From positions 1 to 29,557 of the forward strand of contig CALFIT010000109.1 in the NCBI GenBank assembly GCA_937877465.1: a stretch of DNA of 29,557 nt, written 5' to 3'. The notes beneath the pieces are model-generated. The model did not search any database, was not told the DNA's origin, and saw nothing but the letters and a program-made list of their open reading frames with translations. This DNA comes from an uncultured Bacteroidales bacterium. Lineage in GTDB: Bacteria > Bacteroidota > Bacteroidia > Bacteroidales > F082. Every line of letters starts with the position of its first letter. The first letter of the stretch is position 1. Position numbers and translations under genes: made by a program. Below are positions 24,401 through 29,557 of the stretch, one piece after another.

Positions 24401-25696
24401 CAACGCCTCTACAAGCAGACCTTCGGCGACGATTTCGTTGGCAACCAGTCGGATGTGAAGATGTGGGAACGGATCCACGAAGTGCCCGATGCCGAAATCT
24501 GGGACATCCGCAAGCAGCTCAAGCACGAACTGATTGCCTATCTCGGCGAGAAGCTGAAGGAAGACATGCGCCAACGACAGGAAAGCCCGAAGCTGATACT
24601 TCAGACCGTCAACAACTTGAACGAGAATGCCTTAATCGTCGGTTTCGCCCGTCGTTTCGCCACCTACAAACGCGCCCACCTGCTGTTTGGCAATTTGCAA
24701 CGCCTCTCGCAGTTGGTCAACGACCCGAAACGCCCCGTCATCTTCCTCTTTGCAGGCAAGGCCCACCCCAACGACAAGGCGGGTCAAGACCTCATCAAGA
24801 TGATCATCGACATTTCGCGTAGGCCTGAGTTTGTCGGTAAGATATTGTTTATCAGTAACTATGACATGGAATTGGGCAGCCGCCTGACGAGTGGCGTTGA
24901 TGTGTGGCTCAACACGCCGACGCGCCCGCTCGAAGCCTCTGGCACGAGTGGCGAGAAGGCCGTGATGAACGGCGTGCTCAACTTCTCCGTCCTCGACGGC
25001 TGGTGGGCCGAGGGCTACCGCCAAGGCGCGGGCTGGGCCATCCAAGAGAAGCGCACCTACCAAGACCAACGCTATCAGGACGAGATGGATGCCGAGACGA
25101 TCTACAACACCCTCGAAAACGAAATCGTCCCGCTCTACTACGCCCGCGATGCCCAAAAAGTGCCCACGGGCTGGGTGGCGGCCATGAAGAAATGCCTCAA
25201 CGAGATTTCGCCGCGATTCACGATGAAACGCATGATGGACGACTATTTCGAGCTGTATTACAACAAGTTGATCAAGCGCACCAATTGGATGCGGGCCAAC
25301 CGCTACCAGAAGGCTTTCGAGATCAATGCGTGGAAAAACCGTGTGCGCAACGCTTGGGACAGGGTGGAGGTGAAGTCCATTATCCTGCCCGACACCAACG
25401 TGCGCCCGCTGACCTTCGGCGAGCAGTTCATCGCCGAAGTCACGCTGCTCACGCCCGACCTCGAAGCCGGCGACCTCGCCATCGAGTTGCTCTTTGGCGA
25501 CAAGAACAACGACGTGGTGAACGCCATCACCGAGGTACACAAGATGAAGCTCGTCGATTCGGGCGACGGCTGGGTGAAGTATTACATCAAGGTGCCCATC
25601 AGCCGCGCCGGTGTCTATAACTTCACCTTCCGCGTCTATCCCACCAACAAGATGCTGCCCCACCGCCAAGACTTCCCGTTGGTCAAGTGGATCTGA
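21470..25696 (+). CDS. Glycogen synthase (GT3) - alpha-glucan phosphorylase (GT35) fusion
   Basis: The 1408-residue protein joins two enzymes of opposite direction. Residues 1 to about 555 are a GT3 (yeast/animal-type) glycogen synthase: SWEVCNMVGGIYTV (11-24) and the E-x7-E motif in YYEPWGYTPLE (Glu435, Glu443), followed by SGFG. From about 570 a phosphorylase of the shorter bacterial alpha-glucan type begins, with the N-terminal helical domain (SRNIWWCWN), YSGGLGILAGDY near 680, THTPVPAGHDAFE near 870, and the PLP-binding Lys1163 in GTSGEKAVMNG. The last 120 residues form a beta-rich tail. The synthase half extends chains from a sugar nucleotide; the phosphorylase half releases glucose 1-phosphate. 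No frameshift or stop separates them. ATG 21470 is preferred over TTG 21452, which lies in the AT-rich repeat. The gene ends the glycogen operon at a strong terminator. Confidence 0.93.
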   Translation: MKTPEYLFETSWEVCNMVGGIYTVLSTKANVVRQRLGDHYITVGPDVVKEAHETLYFVEDNELFPEWRERALAQGLKFRIGRWKIESSPIAILVDYTPLYQTKNEILGHLWEQYELDSIRGQWDYIEPVLFGYAAGQVIESFCNFNLQQTSNIMAHFHEWMTGSGVLYLKEHCPQVATVFTTHATYLGRAISGNGLSLYDNLKSYLPSVMAMQFNIVSQQSMEQKAAKNADAFTTVSDITAQECEQFLYRKPDMVTMNGIDHPLRRHHEVFAEKRNASREKILSIAETLCGEPIDRNCLMVINSGRYEFKNKGIDLFIEALRRLNEDKSLQRTVLAVIAVPGNIAGPSKDLQHRLDGTNPIMGHTDFPATHHIFEYENDAILNTLRNAGLQNDTNDKVKVMFVPAYLNGNDGIFNLTYTEFLAAFDFSVFPSYYEPWGYTPLESVALGIPTLTSDVSGFGKFVQQHCAGNASVTVVPREAGDINKVIDEIVAAMRRFLAMDEKDMAAITDLALQVADKLLWKDLIVSYEQAYDVALEKSAGRHYMLEPVPYAELLHEVVYQKNDTPSWKKVLVKPVYSEEMQKLEELSRNIWWCWNVDAIELFESIDAEAWKATEQNPVALMEGLSVEQIADLENNEDFISRLNRVYEQFKDYMAQPTQQKDLIAYFSMEYGLMKSLKIYSGGLGILAGDYMKQASDSNANMVGIGLLYRYGYFAQEITVSGEQRADYIPQKFSQLPLQPVFNEKGEWVTVSIAFPGRSVHAKAWRVNVGRVGLYLLDTDIEENSPEDRGITGRLYGGDSEMRIKQEMFLGVGGIRLLEALGLKPTIYHCNEGHAAFSGLERLRVYINKHNLDFDVALELVRTSTLFTTHTPVPAGHDAFEEHLIRTYMPHYANRMNISWERFMGLGRFNPKDPNEKFSMSVLATNLSQEVNGVSKIHGRVSREMFQSLWPGYFAEENHIGSVTNGVHLPTWADRRWQRLYKQTFGDDFVGNQSDVKMWERIHEVPDAEIWDIRKQLKHELIAYLGEKLKEDMRQRQESPKLILQTVNNLNENALIVGFARRFATYKRAHLLFGNLQRLSQLVNDPKRPVIFLFAGKAHPNDKAGQDLIKMIIDISRRPEFVGKILFISNYDMELGSRLTSGVDVWLNTPTRPLEASGTSGEKAVMNGVLNFSVLDGWWAEGYRQGAGWAIQEKRTYQDQRYQDEMDAETIYNTLENEIVPLYYARDAQKVPTGWVAAMKKCLNEISPRFTMKRMMDDYFELYYNKLIKRTNWMRANRYQKAFEINAWKNRVRNAWDRVEVKSIILPDTNVRPLTFGEQFIAEVTLLTPDLEAGDLAIELLFGDKNNDVVNAITEVHKMKLVDSGDGWVKYYIKVPISRAGVYNFTFRVYPTNKMLPHRQDFPLVKWI

Positions 25697-25737
25697 CATT
25701 GTCGCTTTTTCGGCGATGGACGACGCTCCGAGCGCAC

Positions 25738-25773
25738 AAGGTGGCCCGTTTTGGGTCACCTTTTTTCTTTTTG
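25738..25773 (+). terminator. Rho-independent terminator of the glycogen operon
   Basis: AAGGTGGCCC (25738-25747) pairs with GGGTCACCTT (25753-25762), one mismatch, around a GTTTT loop. TTTTTTCTTTTTG follows. It begins 41 nt after the fusion-gene stop. Confidence 0.88.
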
Positions 25774-25786
25774 TCCTAAAAATCGT

Positions 25787-25794
25787 TAATTTTG
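25787..25794 (+). promoter_or_regulatory. Possible -7 element (TAATTTTG), distal promoter of the surface protein
   Basis: TAATTTTG fits TAnnTTTG, but no TTG lies at the proper -33 spacing. If used, transcription would begin near 25800 and give a leader of about 240 nt that includes all the inverted repeats described for this gap. Confidence 0.35.
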
Positions 25795-25834
25795 GAATTA
25801 TAATCCATTATCAGTGTCCTATAAAGGTAAAAAT

Positions 25835-26000
25835 AGACTAAGGGTAGGCGACGGTTTATTAGTCTTTATAATGTATACAAGTTGAACTAGATTCTTAACG
25901 CGTTAAATTTTTATCTATGAAAACCACTCATCATAGCTATATGATGAATTTTCCATCACGATTAGAAGTGACCGCCGCCCCAAGCGGTGCGAGTTCTAAT
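25835..26000 (+). promoter_or_regulatory. Structured leader with three inverted repeats
   Basis: The 348-nt gap between the fusion gene and the surface-protein gene holds a terminator, promoter-like motifs and three stem-loops. AGACTAA (25835-25841) pairs with TTAGTCT (25859-25865). TCATCATA (25928-25935) pairs with TATGATGA (25940-25947) around GCTA. A nested stem has outer arms ATTAGAA (25961-25967) and TTCTAAT (25994-26000) and inner arms ACCGC (25971-25975) and GCGGT (25984-25988). No T-run follows, so this is not a simple terminator. A cis-regulatory RNA or an operator array is possible; I recognise no known riboswitch class. Confidence 0.5.
25882..25911 (+). promoter_or_regulatory. Candidate promoter overlapped by a perfect 12-bp palindrome
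   Basis: TTG (25882-25884), a 19-nt spacer and TAAATTTT (25904-25911) match the Bacteroidota consensus at all but the last base. The perfect palindrome TTAACGCGTTAA (25895-25906) overlaps the -7 box and would be well placed as an operator. Only sequence matching supports this. Confidence 0.4.
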
Positions 26001-26048
26001 ACAGACAATCAATTCACCTATTTATTCACCAAACTCAAATCATTATGA
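25917..26048 (+). CDS. Possible 43-residue upstream ORF coupled to the surface protein
   Basis: ATG at 25917 opens a 43-codon frame (beginning MKTTHHSYMMNF) whose TGA overlaps the downstream ATG by the ATGA arrangement at 26045-26048. It has no signal peptide, no membrane segment and no motif I know. It spans two of the leader stem-loops. It could be a leader peptide coupling translation to RNA structure, or the open frame could be chance. The overlap with the start is suggestive but not proof of coding. If transcription starts near 25918, this ORF would be leaderless or untranslated. Confidence 0.25.
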   Translation: MKTTHHSYMMNFPSRLEVTAAPSGASSNTDNQFTYLFTKLKSL

Positions 26049-29000
26049 AAAAGAAAGTATTTTCTTTGATGATGGGCCTTATCCTCGCTTTCGTAGGCGT
26101 GGCTAAGGCGGATGTTGTGACGATTGGCGAAGGAACTGGTACGACGTACTATTTCCCTATCGACAATTATTTCAACTACTCCTGCACTCAGCAGATTTAT
26201 TTCGCTGAGGAGTTGGGAACTGCTGGCACCATCAATGCCATCAGTTTCTACTACAACTACGGCACGGCCTACACGACACCGAACATCACGATGTACATGA
26301 AGAATGTATCTCGTTCGGAGTTCTCGTCGACCACCGACTACGAGCCGCTCGCTTTGGGCGACATCGTGTGGAGTGGCGACATTGCGCCTACCGCCGCCGG
26401 TTGGTACACATTCACCCTCGACACCCCGTTCCAGTATGACGGCACGAGCAACCTGCTTGTGGCCTTCTTCGACGGGACTTCGGGCTATCCGGGAACGAGC
26501 TACAACTGGCGCCAAACCACGTCGCCTGGCTCGGCTTACATGGCCCTGCGCTACTACAGCGACTCCTACTGCCCTGACCCGTACAACCTCGGTTCGTACA
26601 GCGGTAGCAAAATGCGCTACACCTATCGTAGCAATGTGCAAATCGACATCACTCCTGGCGGTGGCGGCATGGAAGACCAACTCCATGTGAAGTATGTGAA
26701 CGCCGACGAGGAGGAGGTCATCGACAGCCTCAACCTTGGCGTGCGTCCTCTTGGCGCCTGGATGGAGCCCTTCCAGTTCACGATGTACAGCGAAGGCCCC
26801 AACTACACGGTGACCGTCCTCGACTTCACCCCCAGCGACGGCATGTTCGTCGTCGAAGGTGAGGAACTGCCCTTCCAAGTGGCTCCCAATGCCGACGTCG
26901 AACTGACGATGGGCACCAACACCACCCAAGAAGGCGTCATCGAGCGTCAGTTTGTGGCCATCACCGAAGGCAACCGCGCCGCCCACATCTGGCCCATCGT
27001 GGTCGAGATGTACGCGCCGGAGACGCCTGACGTGTGGGAGCTGGCTTGCGAAGAAGCCACGAGCTTCCCGTTCACGGAGATGCCCGCCTCGGCCCACAAC
27101 ATGACCTTGCACAACGACTACACGCTGCCTTTCGACACCATTCCCGAAGGCAACGACGCCGTCTACAAGCTCGTGTTCGCCAACGACATGATCCTTGATG
27201 CCTACGTCGATCCCGAAGCCGAAAACGGCAAGGTGGCCCTCTACACCGAGGACTTCTACGGCGAAGGCGGCCCCATGGCCCACAACTACTACCAAGGCCC
27301 CATGGGTGGCAACGGTGGTGGCGCTTCCGCACAGCCCTACACCGCCATGATTGGCGACGAGAGCAGCACCACCACGAGCTACTACCTGCCCATGTGCTAC
27401 CTCTACAACTACAGCCTGAGCACGCAGCTCTTCCTCGGCACCGAATTGGCCGAGGCCGGAGCCACCACCGCTGCCATGAACAGCATCGGCTGGTACAGCG
27501 AGAGCACCTATGGCTACAACATCCAGAACATCAGCATCTGGATGGCCAACGTGACCGACACCGAGGTGAGCGCGACCTCGCCCCTCGGCAGCGGCATGAC
27601 CTTGGTCTACCAAGGCAACTTCCAGGAAGTCGTGGGTTGGAACACGTTTGAGTTCAACCAAGGCAGCTTCGCTTGGGACGGCTCGAGCAACGTGCTCGTG
27701 ATGACCCAGATGAACAACGGCAACTGGAGCAGCTCCATCTACTGGAAGAGCCACAACCCGGGCTTCTATGCTGCTGGCTACGTCTACCAAGACGGCACGC
27801 CTTACAGCGCCGGCACGACGACCTACAGCCTGACCCGCAGCAACACCCTGCGCGCCAACACGCAGTTCATCGCCGGTGGCCGCAGCAACCGCGACGACAT
27901 GGCTCTCGTCATCAGCATGCACGACGCCTACGGCGACGGCTGGAATGGCGGCACCCTTACGCTGAACTACGGCGGCAGCAGCCAAAGCTACACGCTTGAT
28001 GATGGTGCCGATGGCACTGAAATCCTCAGCATCGCCGGCGGCACCAACGTCACCCTGAACTGGACCGCAGGCAGCTACGACGATGAATGCACCTTCGAAA
28101 TCTACCTGAACGACGGCTCCCTGCTGTTCGCTCAGACCGACGAGCCCTCTGCCGGCACCTTGGGCAGCTTCGTCGTTCCCACTACGGCCACCAACGACAC
28201 CGGTCTTGTGCTCGTCAACATGAATGACAGCTACGGCGACGGCTGGAATGGCTCCTATATTAATGTGAGCTTCAGCGACGGCACGACCGACGAGGAAATC
28301 ACTTTGGAAGATGGCGCTGAAGGCGTTTACGGCTTCTTCGCCAATGGCGGTACCCATCTCACTTTCACTTGGGTCTCTGGTTCTTCTTGGGACGATGAAT
28401 GCTCCTTCACCATCACCCTTGCCAACGGCACCGTGCTTTACTCGCAGACCTCACAGCCTACCGCTGGCGTGTTCTTCGAGTACGACATGCCTCATACCAA
28501 CAATGGCGGCGGCGAAGCGCCTGCCATGCCTGAAGGCGTGAGCTACGGCCCGATCATCAACGCCGCAGCCATCGAAGCCGGCACCTACTACCTTGTGGCC
28601 TCCTCCACTGAGGACGACTTCGAGGTGTACATCAACGCCGAGCAGATGCCTTGCCCGTCGCTTGACGACTTCGCCTTCGGCGAGTTCCCGGCCGACGACG
28701 CCGACGAGATTGAACCCGCCAGCGTCACCCTGCAATGGTTCAACCCGGCCTACGCCACCGAGTGCCGCGTAATCATCGGCACCAACTACCATCCGGAACC
28801 CGGACAACCCCAGACTGAGGTTTCCGACTGGATGGCCATCACTGGCGAGTCGAGCAGCTACACCGTGCGCAACCTGTGGAACAACACCAACTACTTCTGG
28901 AGAGTGGAGTTCCGCAACAACGGTTCTTGCAGCGGCGAGGGTGTGAGCGGTCCCATCTGGGGCTTCACGACCCACCTCAACATCCCGCAGAACCTCTACG

Positions 29001-29557
29001 CCGAGGATGAGACCATCTTCAACGACGAGCAGGTTGTGCTGCACTGGACTGCCGTGGTCGATCGTACCTTCCGCACCTACTACATCTACCGCGACGGCGT
29101 GAAAGTTGGCGAAACCACGACGAACAACATCGGCGCCACCACTTACACCGACGGTCCTTTGGCCTACAACATGAACGGCTACAACTACTATGTGACCGCC
29201 GTCTATGACGAAGGCGAAAGCGCCCCGTCGAACACGGTGAACGTGAAGGTCAGCGGTCGCGGCAACGTCAACGGCCACGTCTACGAGCAAGACGGCGAGA
29301 CCGGCATCGCCGGCGCCACCGTCACGATGACCGGCACCGACGAGTTCGGCGACAGCCACACCTACACCTTCCAGACCAACGCCACTGGCTACTACAGCGG
29401 CGCTGTGTATGCCGGTTCCTACGACGGCCAGGCGGCCTGCAGCGGCTACCAGACCATCTACGAACCCGTCCAGGGCAACCCGATCAACATCACCTACAAC
29501 CAGACCACCAGCCCCGTCGACTACATCCTCGACGAGAACTTCGACGGTCCTTGCACG
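26045..29557 (+). CDS. Large secreted multidomain surface protein, C-terminus cut by window end
   Basis: The frame is open for 1171 codons to the window end. Residues 1-22 are a signal peptide (cleavage after VAKA). Residues about 24-215 and 434-625 are related beta-rich domains, each opening with a YY-x-P segment and containing a WDG/YDGTSN-x-LV strand, so the N-terminal half is an internal duplication separated by a different segment. Two copies of a roughly 95-residue domain follow, with cores DAYGDGWNG (627-635) and DSYGDGWNG (728-736), each later carrying DDEC-F. A fibronectin-III-like domain lies at about 983-1075. A carboxypeptidase-regulatory-like beta-sandwich (GHVYEQDGETGIAGATV) starts near 1078. 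The last visible residues (DENFDG) suggest another carbohydrate- or peptide-binding module follows. The full protein probably ends in a T9SS sorting domain, but that lies outside the window. Confidence 0.88.
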   Translation, partial: MKKKVFSLMMGLILAFVGVAKADVVTIGEGTGTTYYFPIDNYFNYSCTQQIYFAEELGTAGTINAISFYYNYGTAYTTPNITMYMKNVSRSEFSSTTDYEPLALGDIVWSGDIAPTAAGWYTFTLDTPFQYDGTSNLLVAFFDGTSGYPGTSYNWRQTTSPGSAYMALRYYSDSYCPDPYNLGSYSGSKMRYTYRSNVQIDITPGGGGMEDQLHVKYVNADEEEVIDSLNLGVRPLGAWMEPFQFTMYSEGPNYTVTVLDFTPSDGMFVVEGEELPFQVAPNADVELTMGTNTTQEGVIERQFVAITEGNRAAHIWPIVVEMYAPETPDVWELACEEATSFPFTEMPASAHNMTLHNDYTLPFDTIPEGNDAVYKLVFANDMILDAYVDPEAENGKVALYTEDFYGEGGPMAHNYYQGPMGGNGGGASAQPYTAMIGDESSTTTSYYLPMCYLYNYSLSTQLFLGTELAEAGATTAAMNSIGWYSESTYGYNIQNISIWMANVTDTEVSATSPLGSGMTLVYQGNFQEVVGWNTFEFNQGSFAWDGSSNVLVMTQMNNGNWSSSIYWKSHNPGFYAAGYVYQDGTPYSAGTTTYSLTRSNTLRANTQFIAGGRSNRDDMALVISMHDAYGDGWNGGTLTLNYGGSSQSYTLDDGADGTEILSIAGGTNVTLNWTAGSYDDECTFEIYLNDGSLLFAQTDEPSAGTLGSFVVPTTATNDTGLVLVNMNDSYGDGWNGSYINVSFSDGTTDEEITLEDGAEGVYGFFANGGTHLTFTWVSGSSWDDECSFTITLANGTVLYSQTSQPTAGVFFEYDMPHTNNGGGEAPAMPEGVSYGPIINAAAIEAGTYYLVASSTEDDFEVYINAEQMPCPSLDDFAFGEFPADDADEIEPASVTLQWFNPAYATECRVIIGTNYHPEPGQPQTEVSDWMAITGESSSYTVRNLWNNTNYFWRVEFRNNGSCSGEGVSGPIWGFTTHLNIPQNLYAEDETIFNDEQVVLHWTAVVDRTFRTYYIYRDGVKVGETTTNNIGATTYTDGPLAYNMNGYNYYVTAVYDEGESAPSNTVNVKVSGRGNVNGHVYEQDGETGIAGATVTMTGTDEFGDSHTYTFQTNATGYYSGAVYAGSYDGQAACSGYQTIYEPVQGNPINITYNQTTSPVDYILDENFDGPCT

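Noticed and set aside
26018..28357. 779-codon antisense ORF opposite the large surface protein
   Set aside because: The plus-strand frame has a signal peptide and repeated domains; the antisense product is low-complexity and matches nothing.

Overview
The window looks like part of a Bacteroidales chromosome that encodes a type IX secretion system (T9SS). Three things point there. Secreted proteins end in the YPNP-type T9SS sorting domain. The best promoters fit the Bacteroidota pattern TTG-N19/20-TAnnTTTG rather than a sigma-70 pattern. The gene content (GH92 mannosidase lipoprotein, C10 protease, GT3-type glycogen synthase, GH57 amylase) is typical of the order. I cannot name a genus. Coding DNA is GC-rich with strong third-position bias, which creates long meaningless antisense ORFs.

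Layout. (1) 1-3263, minus strand: two tandem paralogous secreted Asp-box proteins; the first is cut by the window edge. (2) 3428-7638, plus strand: a GH92 alpha-mannosidase-type lipoprotein followed 20 nt later by a phosphofructokinase whose active-site residues are those of PPi-dependent enzymes. A bidirectional terminator separates this pair from convergent genes. (3) 7695-14680, minus strand: a C10 (streptopain-like) protease with a T9SS tail, the ABC-F translation factor EttA, and a single-chain MmeI-like restriction-modification enzyme. (4) 14820-25696, plus strand: an alpha-glucan (glycogen) operon with debranching enzyme, GT4 glycosyltransferase, GH57 amylase-family enzyme, and a 1408-residue fusion of GT3 glycogen synthase with GT35 glucan phosphorylase. 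A compact, AT-richer type II restriction-modification pair sits between the GT4 and GH57 genes. (5) 25697-26044: a terminator, then a long leader with several inverted repeats and a possible 43-codon upstream ORF. (6) 26045-29557: the first 1171 residues of a large secreted multidomain surface protein, cut by the window end.

How the genes fit together. The glycogen operon carries synthesis (GT3, perhaps GT4), remodelling (GH57), debranching and phosphorolysis. Glucose phosphates from it could feed the phosphofructokinase. The secreted protease, Asp-box proteins and large surface protein form a T9SS-dependent surface set. The protease and the large surface protein share an uncommon domain with a D-x-x-G-D-G-W-N/K-G core.

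Most worth a second look: the restriction-modification pair embedded in the glycogen operon, whose methyltransferase carries a catalytically degenerate staphylococcal-nuclease-like tail; the GT3-GT35 fusion; the palindromic repeats inserted in frame in the MmeI-like gene; and the structured leader with its overlapping upstream ORF.
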